Shown here: in pieces, positions 24,906 through 33,280 of the stretch
Numbering within the stretch: the first letter of the stretch is position 1
Layout: the number at the start of each line of letters is the position of its first letter
NCBI RefSeq assembly: GCF_050563525.1
Contig: NZ_JBNXUN010000001.1
Location: forward strand, 124,001 to 188,000
Length of the DNA: 64,000 nucleotides
Direction: 5' to 3'
Source of the DNA: Falsiroseomonas sp050563525
GTDB lineage: Bacteria > Pseudomonadota > Alphaproteobacteria > Acetobacterales > Acetobacteraceae
Made by a program: the position numbers and the translations under genes
The notes under the pieces: generated by a model
The model's input: the letters and a program-made list of their open reading frames with translations, nothing else
What the model was told of the DNA's origin: nothing
The model's database searches: none

Positions 24906-26072
24906 CTACTCCACCCGCTCCAGGATCGAGCAGTAGTTCGCCACCGCCGCGCCGCCCATGTTGAAGACGCCGGCGCGGTCCGCCTTCGGCAACTGCATGT
25001 CGCCGGCCGTCCCGGTCAGCTGCATCGCCGTCAGCACATGCATCGAAACGCCCGTGGCCCCGATCGGGTGGCCCTTCGACTTCAGCCCGCCGGAGGGATT
25101 GACCGGCAGGCGGCCATCCTTGGCCGTCCAGCCCTCCAGCGCCGCCCGCGCCCCCTGCCCGTCCGGCGTCAGGCCCATCGCCTCGTATTCGATGAGTTCC
25201 GCGACGGTGAAGCAGTCATGCGTCTCGACGAAGGAAAGGTCGGAGAGCGACAGGCCGGTCTCACGGAAGGCTTGGCCCCAGGCCGCGCGGGCGCCCTCGA
25301 AGCGGATCACGTCGCGGGCGGCAATCGGCATCAGGTCGGTGGCCTGCACCGCGGCGCGGAAGCGCACGGCCTTCGACATCGACCGTGCCGTCTCCTCATC
25401 CGTCAGGATCAGGGCCGCGGCGCCGTCCGAGACCAGGGAGCAGTCGGTGCGTTTCAGCGGCGGCGCGACGAAGGGGTTTTTTTCAGATTCAGCACGGCAG
25501 AAGGCGAAGCCGAGGTCCTTGCGCATCTGCGCATAGGGGTTGGCGACCCCGTTCCTGTGGCTCTTCGCCGCAATCGCCGCCAGGGCATCGGACTGGTCGC
25601 CATGCCGCTGGAAATAGCTTTCGGCGATGCGGCCGAAGACGCCGGCAAAGCCCGCCGGGATCTCGCCCTCGTCCTTCCGGTAGCTGGCGCCGAGCAGGAT
25701 GTCGCCGATCTGCGCGTTGGAGGTCGCGGTCATCTTCTCCGCCCCAACGACCAGCGCAAAGCGGCCGCGCTTCGCCGCGATGAAATCGAGCGCGCCGTGG
25801 ATGGCGGCGGTGCCGGTGGCGCAGGCATTCTCATACCGCGTGGTTGGCTTGAAGCGCAGTTCCGGCACCGAGCCCAGCAGCAGACTCGCGAAGAAATCCT
25901 GCTTCGAGAAGCCGCCGTTGAAGACGCCGACGAAGGCAGCATCCACCTCCGCCGCGCCGATCCCGGCATCCTCGATGGCGGCGCGGGCGACACGGCCGAA
26001 CAGGCTCTCGATATCCGGGTCTTCCAACTTGCCGAAGGGCGTATGGGCCCAGCCGACGATGCAGGCGGTCAT
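24906..26072 (-). CDS. Thiolase-family acetyl-CoA acetyltransferase (SCP-x-like)
   Basis: Thiolase-fold enzyme joining or cleaving acyl-CoA. The nucleophilic Cys is in YENACATGTAAIH near residue 85, the GHPIGATG motif with catalytic His lies near residue 335 (PSGGLKSKGHPIGATGVS), and the C-terminal motif is FNMGGAAVANY; the last replaces the usual CxG cysteine loop. That pattern fits the SCP2/lipid-transfer thiolase subgroup rather than biosynthetic PhaA. 388 residues. An enoyl-CoA hydratase gene follows upstream on the same strand, suggesting an acyl-CoA degradation pair. Confidence 0.88.
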   Translation of the reverse strand: MTACIVGWAHTPFGKLEDPDIESLFGRVARAAIEDAGIGAAEVDAAFVGVFNGGFSKQDFFASLLLGSVPELRFKPTTRYENACATGTAAIHGALDFIAAKRGRFALVVGAEKMTATSNAQIGDILLGASYRKDEGEIPAGFAGVFGRIAESYFQRHGDQSDALAAIAAKSHRNGVANPYAQMRKDLGFAFCRAESEKNPFVAPPLKRTDCSLVSDGAAALILTDEETARSMSKAVRFRAAVQATDLMPIAARDVIRFEGARAAWGQAFRETGLSLSDLSFVETHDCFTVAELIEYEAMGLTPDGQGARAALEGWTAKDGRLPVNPSGGLKSKGHPIGATGVSMHVLTAMQLTGTAGDMQLPKADRAGVFNMGGAAVANYCSILERVE

Positions 26073-26108
26073 GGCGTGTCCTCCGTTCCGGTCCGCGTCA
26101 GTGTGGGG

Positions 26109-26906
26109 TCAGCTTAGCATCCAGGATGGCTTGCGGCGCGCCTTGAAGCTGGCGATGCCTTCCTCGGCTTCCGGGTCTGCGGCGCGGCGGGCGAAGCTAC
26201 GGGCGCCGGCCTCGGCGTATTCGGGCGTCGCCACCGGTCCAAGCGCGGCCAGCAGCGCCTTGGTTTCCGCCAGCGCGCCGGGTGCGCCCTGGAGGATGTC
26301 GCCGACGGTCGCCGCCACCGCGCGCTCCAGCGCCGACGCATCGGGCAGCACCTGGTGGACTAGGCCGGTGCGGGCGGCTTCCTCGGCGTCCATCACATGC
26401 CCCTGCAGGCACAGCCGTGCCGCCTCCGACCGCCCCATGCGGCGCACCAGCCAGGGCAGGATCTGGGCCGGCACCAGCCCGCGCCGGACCTCGGGCGCGG
26501 AGAAACGCGCATCGGCGGACGCCAGGCAGATGTCGGCGGAAGCAACGAAGCCGAGCCCGCCGGCATAGGCGGCACCCTCGACGGCGGCGATGACCACCTG
26601 CGGCAGTTCGGCGATGGCGTTGAAGCGGGCGCCGGTGCGCTGGTTGCGCAGGTGCTGGCGCTCCAGCTTCTGTTCACGGGTTTCCACAGCGCCGACCTCC
26701 GTCAGGTCCAGCCCGGCGCAGAAATGGCCGCCGGCACCGGACAGCACCAGGACGCGGGCGGTCGTGTCCGTCCGCAGTTTCGCCAGCAGCAGGTCCAGCG
26801 CCTCGACCAGCGCCTGGCTCATGGCGTTGCGCCGGTGCGGTCGGTTCAGCACGGCGCGCACCACCGGCCCGTCTCGGGTAACCAGAACGGGGGTCTCGTC
26901 GGTCAT
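26109..26906 (-). CDS. Enoyl-CoA hydratase/isomerase family protein
   Basis: Crotonase-fold protein of 265 residues. The oxyanion-hole segments are SGAGGHFCAGLDLTEVG and AVEGAAYAGGLGFVASADI. The usual catalytic glutamates are not obvious at the canonical places (SAPEVRRGLVP retains one candidate), so hydratase, isomerase or thioesterase activity cannot be separated. The C-terminal helix ends with FKARRKPSWM, typical of the family. It precedes the thiolase gene on the same strand with a 36-base gap, consistent with a small beta-oxidation-like operon. Confidence 0.87.
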   Translation of the reverse strand: MTDETPVLVTRDGPVVRAVLNRPHRRNAMSQALVEALDLLLAKLRTDTTARVLVLSGAGGHFCAGLDLTEVGAVETREQKLERQHLRNQRTGARFNAIAELPQVVIAAVEGAAYAGGLGFVASADICLASADARFSAPEVRRGLVPAQILPWLVRRMGRSEAARLCLQGHVMDAEEAARTGLVHQVLPDASALERAVAATVGDILQGAPGALAETKALLAALGPVATPEYAEAGARSFARRAADPEAEEGIASFKARRKPSWMLS

Positions 26907-27462
26907 GCGCGCTTTTCCTCCTGGTGTCCTGGAAGCCGAAATTCGGCCCGGCCCGGCGGGGCGTCAAGCGCGCGGATTGTCCGTCAAGGACCGGTTCGCA
27001 GCATCGTTGCCTTGGCCGCGCAGATCGTCGGACCGATCATAATTGTAGCAGCAATCGCCCTTGGTCGTGACCGGGTCGTTGTGCCTGGAGAAGCTCATGC
27101 CGAGGATATGGAGGCGGGAGGAACTGGCTTCTCCGGGCATTGCCGTAGATGGCGGAGGCGAAGCCGATGGCATGGGCCACGGCGTGGGGCGGGTTGTCGA
27201 CCTACCCCTTTACGTTCTTCTCGATGACGGTGCGGATCCCCGACCCATGACCGGTCGCAGAGTGTGACTTCTTCTTGCTGTCGAATGGTCCCAAGGTGGC
27301 AGCCTCCCGGCCATTTTCAGCCGCGTTTCGATCTTTCGCTATCGGATCCATCCGAGCTGGCCTCGCGGCCGGCGCGCCGGTGCATTTGGACTCTGACGAC
27401 GATCCGGATGTTCAGCGCGGGGCAGCCCGCCGCTAGCGAGCGTGGGGGCGGCCCGCCGTCGT
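26907..27462. other. 556-base gap with possible coding remnants
   Basis: No gene of recognised family. On the minus strand, a stretch encoding AVAHAIGFASAIYGNARRSQF (about 27100-27190) runs out of frame. Plausible protein-like sequence resumes in another frame (MSFSRHNDPVTTKGD to a TGA at 26964). Stop codons interrupt the rest. The codon pattern is less biased than in neighbouring genes. This may be a decayed gene, but I cannot name a family. The promoters of the hydratase operon presumably also lie here. Confidence 0.3.
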
Positions 27463-28560
27463 TCAGGCCTGGCTGGCAAGAAATCCCAACAACCCGCCAA
27501 GCGCCAAGCCGAGCAGCATGCCGCCCAGGAAGACGATGGGTGCCCGCGTCCCAGATCCCGGCGGCCTCCCGCCCTCACCCGCGACGGGTGCGGAGGGCGA
27601 CGCTATCTGGGCCGGCATGTCCGGTCCGTCTGCCGGGACTTCTCCGGCTGGCGGGTCCATCCCGAGTGCAGCGCGGACCGCCTCCGCCATTTCCAGTGCC
27701 GAGGCAAAACGGTCCTCGGCCCGCTTCGCCAAGGCCCGCCCGATCACGGCGTCGAAGGCGAGTGGAAGGTCGGCCCGCAGGCTTGTCGGCGGAGCGGGCG
27801 TTACGGTCTCGATCCTGTGGAACAAGGCCGGAGGCGCGCCTTGGAACGGCCGTTCACCCACAAGCATTTCATAGAGAATGACGCCCGCGGCCCAGATATC
27901 GATCCGTGCATCGCCGGCCTCGCCACGCACCTGCTCCGGGGCCATCACCGATGGCGTCCCGATCATATCGCCGCCAGCCCCCTGCTGGTCGGTCAACATG
28001 CGCGCGACGCCGAAATCCGAAAGGCGCAAATCGCCATTCGTCTGGGTCGTGCTCATTTCGATCAGGATGTTGGCCGGCTTGACGTCGCGATGGACGATGC
28101 CGCGCCCATGTGCGAAGGCCAGCGCGTCGAGCAGGGCCGTGATGAGGCGCACCGCCTCCGCGACAGGCAGCGGACCCTGCTGACGAAGCGTTTCCTTCAG
28201 CGTTTCCCCGATGACGAGCTGCATGACGATCCAGGCATGTCCGCCCGTCCGTCCGAAATCATGCACGGTGATGATGTTCGGATGCGACAGGCGCGAGACC
28301 GCCTGGGCTTCGAACCTGAAGCGCCGGAACCGCTCGGCGGCTTCCTGCGAGTCCGCCTCCTCCACTGGCATGAGCTTCAATGCGACAAGCCGGCCGAGGC
28401 TGCGGTCGTAGGCCTCGAACACCTGCCCTCCGGCGCCGCTGCCGATGAGGTCCCGGAGTTCGTAGCGCTCCGCGATCACGGTGGCCGGCAGCATGTGAGA
28501 GAGGCCGGACACCACGCTCGTCCGATCGGGATCCAGGTCGTGAGCCGGGTTGATGTTCAC
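27463..28560 (-). CDS. Hanks-type serine/threonine protein kinase with C-terminal membrane anchor
   Basis: Eukaryotic-like kinase. Glycine loop GSGAGGQVFEAYD, ATP-binding Lys in LVALKLMP, catalytic HRDVKPANIL, DFGVARM magnesium loop and APEQVRGE activation-segment end are all present, so it is predicted active. The kinase domain covers about residues 30-285. A Pro/Ala-rich linker follows, and one transmembrane helix ends the protein (IVFLGGMLLGLALGGLLGFLA), leaving almost no extracytoplasmic part. There is no PASTA or other sensor domain. 365 residues, monocistronic. Substrate unknown. Confidence 0.92.
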   Translation of the reverse strand: MNINPAHDLDPDRTSVVSGLSHMLPATVIAERYELRDLIGSGAGGQVFEAYDRSLGRLVALKLMPVEEADSQEAAERFRRFRFEAQAVSRLSHPNIITVHDFGRTGGHAWIVMQLVIGETLKETLRQQGPLPVAEAVRLITALLDALAFAHGRGIVHRDVKPANILIEMSTTQTNGDLRLSDFGVARMLTDQQGAGGDMIGTPSVMAPEQVRGEAGDARIDIWAAGVILYEMLVGERPFQGAPPALFHRIETVTPAPPTSLRADLPLAFDAVIGRALAKRAEDRFASALEMAEAVRAALGMDPPAGEVPADGPDMPAQIASPSAPVAGEGGRPPGSGTRAPIVFLGGMLLGLALGGLLGFLASQA

Positions 28561-28582
28561 GGAGCGGCACCCTTCAGCGGAC

Positions 28583-28622
28583 TGCTACCTGAAGTTGTAG
28601 CACAAATGTATGCCTGTATGAA
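28583..28622 (-). promoter_or_regulatory. Candidate promoter with inverted repeat for the kinase gene
   Basis: On the minus strand a TTCATA element (28617-28622) is followed after 17 bases by TACAAC (28594-28599), a reasonable sigma70-type pair located about 35 bases before the kinase ATG. The inverted repeat TGCTAC-N8-GTAGCA (28583-28602) overlaps the -10 element and could be an operator. Seen: spacing and repeat. Inferred: promoter function. Confidence 0.4.
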
Positions 28623-28652
28623 GGGTTGTGCCTTCGGTCGGCGCCGCGCGAA

Positions 28653-29312
28653 CTAGACTCCTTCCCGCTGGTTCGCCCGCAAGGCCGCCATCTCCGCCCG
28701 CAGCGTGGCGAGCTCGGCGCGCAGCTGGGAAAGCTGCTCGCCCACCGGATCCTCGTCGATGCCACCAAGGCCGTAGCCGATGGACGGGTCCTGGCAGGGC
28801 TGGCCGCGTGGTGGCCGCGCCGGAATGCCGACGACGGTGCAGCCCGGCGCCACCGGCGCCACTACCACGGCATTGGCGCCGACCCGCGCCCCGCGCCCGA
28901 TGCGGATGGGACCAAGCACCTGCGCCCCGGCGCCCACCGTCACCTGGTCCTCCAGCGTTGGGTGGCGCTTGCCGGGCTGGCCGGACAGGCCGCCGAGGGT
29001 CACGCCGTGGTAGATCAGTACGTCGTCACCCACCTCCGCCGTTTCGCCGATCACCACGCCCATGCCGTGGTCGATGAACAGGCGCCGGCCGAGCCTGGCG
29101 CCGGGATGGATCTCGATGCCGGTCAGCCAGCGCGCCAGGTGGGAGGAAAAGCGCGCCGCGGCCGGCAGCCCGAGCCCCCACAGCGCGTGGGAAAGCCGGT
29201 GCCACAGCACGGCGTGCAGCCCGGCATAGCACAGCATGGCCTCCACCCAACTCGGCCGCGCCGGGTCACGGGCGCGGATGGTGCGGGCCAGTTCGATGAT
29301 TTCCAGGCGCAT
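28653..29312 (-). CDS. cysE: Serine O-acetyltransferase
   Basis: Acetyl-CoA plus L-serine to O-acetylserine, the first step of cysteine synthesis. An N-terminal helical region (residues 1-65) precedes a left-handed parallel beta-helix with hexapeptide repeats: GIEIHPGARLG, LFIDHGMGVVIGETAEVG (catalytic His-Gly-x-Gly-Val and Glu), VLIYHGVTLGG, then GAGAQVLGPIRIGRGARVGAN. It is the short EpsC/NifP-like form, with a Leu/Ala-rich coiled coil in the last 30 residues. 219 residues. It follows cysK by 6 bases, so both cysteine enzymes are made from one message. Confidence 0.94.
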   Translation of the reverse strand: MRLEIIELARTIRARDPARPSWVEAMLCYAGLHAVLWHRLSHALWGLGLPAAARFSSHLARWLTGIEIHPGARLGRRLFIDHGMGVVIGETAEVGDDVLIYHGVTLGGLSGQPGKRHPTLEDQVTVGAGAQVLGPIRIGRGARVGANAVVVAPVAPGCTVVGIPARPPRGQPCQDPSIGYGLGGIDEDPVGEQLSQLRAELATLRAEMAALRANQREGV

Positions 29313-29318
29313 GGTGGC

Positions 29319-30323
29319 TCACTCCAGCCAGGGCGGCGCCGGCAGGCCGCGTTCGCGCAGGAAGGCCGGGTTGAACAGCTTGGACTGGTAGCGCGCGGCG
29401 CCGTCGCACAGGATGGTCACCACGGTATGCCCCGGCCCCAGGTCGCGGGCGACGCGGATGGCCGCAGCCACGTTCAGCCCCGCGCTGCCGCCAACCGAAA
29501 TCCCTTCGTGCAGTTGCAGGTCGAAGACCTGTTGCAGCATCTCAGGGTCCTCGACGCGGATGGCATCGTCGATCAGGTCGCGCGCCTGGGCGAGGTTGCC
29601 GGGGGCGCGGGCCGCCTGGCCGATGCCCTCAGTGATGGACCCGCCCTCGGCCCTGGGCGTGCCGGTCTTCACCCAGTCGAGCAGCCCGCTGCCGCCCGGG
29701 TCGGCGAGCACGATCCGCACGCCCGGCTTGCGGGATTTCAACGCGCGAGCAACGCCGGCCAGGGTGCCGCCGGTGCCGCAGGCGCAGGTGAAGGCATCCA
29801 CGCCCCCGCCGGTCTGGTCCCAGATCTCCGGCCCGGTGGTCGCCTCGTGCACCGCGGCGTTGGCCAGGTTGTCGAACTGGTTGGCCCAGACCGCACCCAT
29901 CTCCTCCGCCAGGCGGCGGGAGAAGTGGACGTAGTTGCCGGGGTCGCTGAAGGGCTTGGCCGGGATCGCGCGCAGGTCCGCGCCGATCATCCGCAGGTAG
30001 TCCAGCTTCTCCCGCGACTGCGTCTCCGGCACCACGATGACGCTGCGCCAGCCCATGGCGTTGGCGGCCAGGGCGATGCCGATGCCGGTGTTGCCGGCGG
30101 TACCCTCCACGATCGTGCCCGGCTGGCCCGGCACCAGCAGGCCGCGGACCATCGCGTCCTTCAGGATGCCGAGCGCGGCGCGGTCCTTCACGCTGCCGCC
30201 GGGGTTCATGAACTCGGCCTTGCCGAGGATTTCGCAGCCGGTCGCCTCCGAGGCCCGTTTGAGGCGGATCAGCGGCGTATTGCCGACGGCGCCCCAGAAG
30301 CCGTCGGCAATGTGCTGTGCCAC
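29319..30323 (-). CDS. cysK: Cysteine synthase A (O-acetylserine sulfhydrylase)
   Basis: PLP fold-type II enzyme making cysteine from O-acetylserine and sulfide. The PLP lysine is in NPGGSVKDRAALG, the substrate loop is GTAGNTGIG, and GTGGTLAGVARALK is the phosphate-binding loop. I placed the start at the GTG at 30323 (V-A-Q-H-I-A-D-G-F-W), just downstream of the peroxiredoxin stop. The frame stays open to 30377, but the extra residues are unlike the family and overlap the neighbour. About 334 residues. Gene order peroxiredoxin-cysK-cysE is compact. Confidence 0.93.
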   Translation of the reverse strand: MAQHIADGFWGAVGNTPLIRLKRASEATGCEILGKAEFMNPGGSVKDRAALGILKDAMVRGLLVPGQPGTIVEGTAGNTGIGIALAANAMGWRSVIVVPETQSREKLDYLRMIGADLRAIPAKPFSDPGNYVHFSRRLAEEMGAVWANQFDNLANAAVHEATTGPEIWDQTGGGVDAFTCACGTGGTLAGVARALKSRKPGVRIVLADPGGSGLLDWVKTGTPRAEGGSITEGIGQAARAPGNLAQARDLIDDAIRVEDPEMLQQVFDLQLHEGISVGGSAGLNVAAAIRVARDLGPGHTVVTILCDGAARYQSKLFNPAFLRERGLPAPPWLE

Positions 30324-30328
30324 CGGGT

Positions 30329-30961
30329 TCAGGCCTTCGTCCCGACCCAGCGGAGGTAGGGCCGCTCCGCCTCCCACCCCTGCGGGAACAGCGCCTTGGC
30401 CTGCTCATCCGGGATCGAGGGCGGGATGATGGCGCGCTGGCCCGGGCGCCAGTTGACGGGCGTTGCCACCTTCTGGCCGTCAGTCGCCTGGAGGCTGTCG
30501 ATGACCCGGAGAATCTCGTCGAAGTTGCGGCCGGTGCTGGGCGGATAGACCATGAACAGCCGCACCTTCTTCGCCGGATCGATGACGAAGACCGTTCGGA
30601 CGGTGATGGAGGGATCGGCCTCCGGATGCACCATGCCGTACAGCGCGGACACCTTCTTGTCCGGGTCGGCGATCATTGGGAAGTTCACCGCGTGGCCCTG
30701 GGTGTCGGCGATATCCGCCTCCCACCCTGCATGGCGGTCGAGGGTGTCCACCGACAGGCCGATGACCTTCACGCCGCGCCGGTCGAATTCCGGCTTCAGC
30801 CGCGCGGTCTCGCCGAGTTCGGTGGTGCAGACCGGGGTGAAGTCCTTCGGGTGGCTGAACAGCACGCCCCAGGAATTGCCGAGCCATTCATGGAAGCGAA
30901 GCGTGCCCTGGGTGGTCTCCGCCTCGAAATCCGGGGCGATCTGGCCAAGCTGGATGGTCAT
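30329..30961 (-). CDS. 1-Cys peroxiredoxin (Prx6 type)
   Basis: Thiol peroxidase reducing hydrogen peroxide and organic peroxides. The peroxidatic Cys is in FTPVCTTELGETARL near residue 44, after the FSHPKDFTP lead-in. The long C-terminal Prx6 extension contains TVRTVFVIDPAKKVR and YPPSTGRNFDEILRVIDSLQ. No conserved resolving Cys is seen, fitting the 1-Cys class. The start at 30961 (MTIQLGQIAPDFEAE) is standard. 210 residues. Linkage to cysK and cysE suggests coordination of thiol supply with peroxide defence, which is inference from position. Confidence 0.95.
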   Translation of the reverse strand: MTIQLGQIAPDFEAETTQGTLRFHEWLGNSWGVLFSHPKDFTPVCTTELGETARLKPEFDRRGVKVIGLSVDTLDRHAGWEADIADTQGHAVNFPMIADPDKKVSALYGMVHPEADPSITVRTVFVIDPAKKVRLFMVYPPSTGRNFDEILRVIDSLQATDGQKVATPVNWRPGQRAIIPPSIPDEQAKALFPQGWEAERPYLRWVGTKA

Positions 30962-31170
30962 GGCATGTCCTCGCGAAGCAGGTCTGGCGGACGATAAGGG
31001 TATTCCGGAAAGCGATTCCAGCGGGGGTGCCGGAGGCATTTCCGGCTGGCGTGGGGTCGTGCATGCTCGGCACGCATACCCGCGGCGCTTGGCTTCCACC
31101 GCGGCGAGCGATCGGAGATTGAGATGCGTGTGCAGGCCGCGGGGCGGAGAAAAACATTCATTTTGCCGCC

Positions 31171-32160
31171 ATGCCGTTAGCGCCGGACCAGGCGGAGGCG
31201 CTGGCGCGGATCGCGCTGGGCCATGTCGGCCAGGAATGGCCACAGAAGCTGGATCACGTACTGACCGGGCCGGAGGATCTGCGCCGGCCCTCGGAGCTGC
31301 ATCCGGCCTTCCATGGCAGCTTCGACTGGCATTCCTGCGTCCATGCCCATTGGATGCTGGCGCGGCTGCTTCGGCGCGTCCCCGCCCTGCCCAGCGCCGC
31401 CGCCATATCGGCCCGGTTCGACACCGCGTTCACGCCCGGTAACATCGCTGCCGAGCGCGCCTACCTCGCCCGCCCCTCCGCGCGTGGCTTCGAGCGTCCC
31501 TACGGCTGGGCCTGGCTGCTGAAGCTGCACGCCGAACTGGCCGGTACCACATGGGACGGCATCCTGGCCCCGCTGGCCACGGATTTCGCGGCGCGCTTTC
31601 ATGCGCACCTGCCGCGCGCGGACTACCCGGTACGTGCCGGCGTGCACGGCAACACAGCCTTCGCGCTGACGCTGGCCGCCGATTGGGCGGAGACGCGGGA
31701 TACGGCGCTGTTCGACCTGCTGCGCGAAACCGCCTGGCGCTGGTACGGGGGCGACACGAACTGCCAGGCGTGGGAGCCCTCTGGCGAGGATTTCCTGTCC
31801 CCGGCCCTGACGGAGGCCGCCGGCATGGCCCGGCTACTACCCCCGGCCTGCTTTGCGCCGTGGTTCGACGCGTTCCTGCCACGGCTGGACCATGGCGAGC
31901 CCGCCAGCCTGTTCACGCCGGCCACCGTCTCCGACCGCACCGATGGACGCATCGTGCATCTGGATGGGCTGAACCTGTCCCGCGCCTGGTGTTGGCGGCG
32001 CATCCTGGCCGCGCTTCCGGCCCGCGACCCGCGCGCCGAGCGGCTGAAGGCGACCGCCGCCGCGCATCTTGAGTCGGCGATGCCGCATCTGGATGGGCAC
32101 TACATGGGCGCCCATTGGCTTGCCAGCTTCGCCCTGCTCGCTCTCGAGGAGACCCAATGA
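31171..32160 (+). CDS. DUF2891 family protein
   Basis: 329 residues of a predicted alpha/alpha-barrel-like helical protein. The segments HGSFDWHSCVHAHWMLARL, YGWAWLLKLHAEL, HGNTAFALTLAADWA and the late HYMGAHWLASFALLAL are hallmarks of DUF2891, a family of unknown function related in fold to glycoside-hydrolase or epimerase-like barrels. The repeated His and Trp pairs suggest a conserved pocket. No signal peptide. It overlaps the DJ-1/PfpI gene by 4 bases, so the two are probably co-expressed. Confidence 0.85.
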   Translation: MPLAPDQAEALARIALGHVGQEWPQKLDHVLTGPEDLRRPSELHPAFHGSFDWHSCVHAHWMLARLLRRVPALPSAAAISARFDTAFTPGNIAAERAYLARPSARGFERPYGWAWLLKLHAELAGTTWDGILAPLATDFAARFHAHLPRADYPVRAGVHGNTAFALTLAADWAETRDTALFDLLRETAWRWYGGDTNCQAWEPSGEDFLSPALTEAAGMARLLPPACFAPWFDAFLPRLDHGEPASLFTPATVSDRTDGRIVHLDGLNLSRAWCWRRILAALPARDPRAERLKATAAAHLESAMPHLDGHYMGAHWLASFALLALEETQ

Positions 32161-32840
32161 CCGAAGCGCCCTTCCGCGTCCTGTTCATCATCTACCCCAA
32201 CATGACGCAGCTCGACTTCACCGGCCCGCACCAGTTCCTGACGCGGCTGCCCAACAGCGTCACCACCATCGCCAGCCCCGCCGGTGGCGACGTGAAGGCC
32301 GATGGTCTGGTCTTCGCGCAGACGGTGCCGGTGGCACAGGTCGCGGGCTGCGACCTGGTCTGCCTGCCCGGCGGCGCCGGCGCGACGGAGGTGTCGCAGG
32401 ACCAGGATTTCCTGGCGGAGTTGCGCCGGCTGGCGGCCGGCTCGCGCTACGTCACCTCGGTCTGCACCGGGGCGCTGATCCTCGGCGCCGCCGGGCTGCT
32501 GCGCGGCAAGCGCGCGACAACACACTGGGCGTGGCAGGACCTGCTGCCCTTGTTCGGTGCAATTCCGGTGGCGGAGCGGGTGGTGCGCGACGGCAACCTG
32601 ATCACGGGCGGCGGCGTGACCGCAGGGATCGACTTCGCCCTGACGGTAATGGCCGAAATCGCCGGCGACGAGGCGGCGCAGATGGTGCAACTCGGCTTTG
32701 AATACGCCCCTGCCCCACCCTTCGACTCTGGTACGCCGGAGACGGCGCCGGCCGAGATCCTGCGCCGGTACCAGGTGGTGCAGCGCCGGATGGCGCCGAA
32801 GCGGCGGGCCGAGGCCGAGGCCGCGGCGGCGCGGCTTTAG
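32157..32840 (+). CDS. DJ-1/PfpI family protein, isonitrile hydratase-like
   Basis: Glutamine-amidotransferase-like fold of 227 residues. The nucleophilic elbow is YVTSVCTGALILGAAG with Cys near residue 102, preceded by the conserved Glu region (Asp in LDFTGPHQF at that position). LPGGAG and TTHWAWQDL are diagnostic for the InhA/isonitrile hydratase-like subgroup, where the His follows the Cys strand. The start at 32157 shares 4 bases with the DUF2891 stop. The gene ends overlapping the convergent MarR gene by 4 bases. True substrate unknown. Confidence 0.85.
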   Translation: MTEAPFRVLFIIYPNMTQLDFTGPHQFLTRLPNSVTTIASPAGGDVKADGLVFAQTVPVAQVAGCDLVCLPGGAGATEVSQDQDFLAELRRLAAGSRYVTSVCTGALILGAAGLLRGKRATTHWAWQDLLPLFGAIPVAERVVRDGNLITGGGVTAGIDFALTVMAEIAGDEAAQMVQLGFEYAPAPPFDSGTPETAPAEILRRYQVVQRRMAPKRRAEAEAAAARL

Positions 32841-33280
32841 CCGTCCGCCGCGAAGTTCGCGCGGACCTGCCGCAGCAGGGCGATGAAGGCCGGCACATCC
32901 ACCCCCTCCGCCGCCTGCGCATTCACCGCATGGGCGGCCGGCATCAGTGCCTCCCGCAGCGCATGGCCTTGCGCCGTCAGGAACAGGTGCACCTTGCGGC
33001 GATCCTCCGCGCTACGCTCGCGGCGGAGCCAGCCGGCGGCTTCCATGCCGCGCAGCGCGATCACCGCCGTCGGCTCCCGCATGCCCACGCGCTGCGCCAG
33101 TTCGCGCTGGGTCAGCCCATCCTCCTCCCACAGCACCCGCAGGAAGTACCAGGCGCCGGGCGGCACGCCATGGGCCGCAATGCGAGATTGCAGGTCGCGC
33201 TGGATGGCGCGGTTCAGGTCGCGCACCAGGAAGCCGATGCTGTCCTCGAAGGGCAGCTTCGCGGCCGGGTCTGCGGTCAA
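32837..33280 (-). CDS. MarR-family transcriptional regulator
   Basis: Winged-helix regulator of 147 residues. I chose the TTG at 33280 because it overlaps the stop of the upstream dehydrogenase (TTGA) and gives MTADPAAKLPFEDSIGFLV, a normal length; the longer open frame would be buried in that gene. The recognition region is LTQRELAQRVGMREPTAVIALRGME, and the wing contains RSAEDRRKVHLFLT. MarR proteins usually bind aromatic acids and repress adjacent operons. It is the last gene of the aromatic operon, and the TTAG-N4-CTAA boxes at 37.7 kb are plausible targets. Confidence 0.88.
   Translation of the reverse strand: MTADPAAKLPFEDSIGFLVRDLNRAIQRDLQSRIAAHGVPPGAWYFLRVLWEEDGLTQRELAQRVGMREPTAVIALRGMEAAGWLRRERSAEDRRKVHLFLTAQGHALREALMPAAHAVNAQAAEGVDVPAFIALLRQVRANFAADG

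Noticed and set aside
28626..30359. A 577-residue + strand reading frame
   Set aside because: Antisense to cysE and cysK, which have clear motifs on the other strand.
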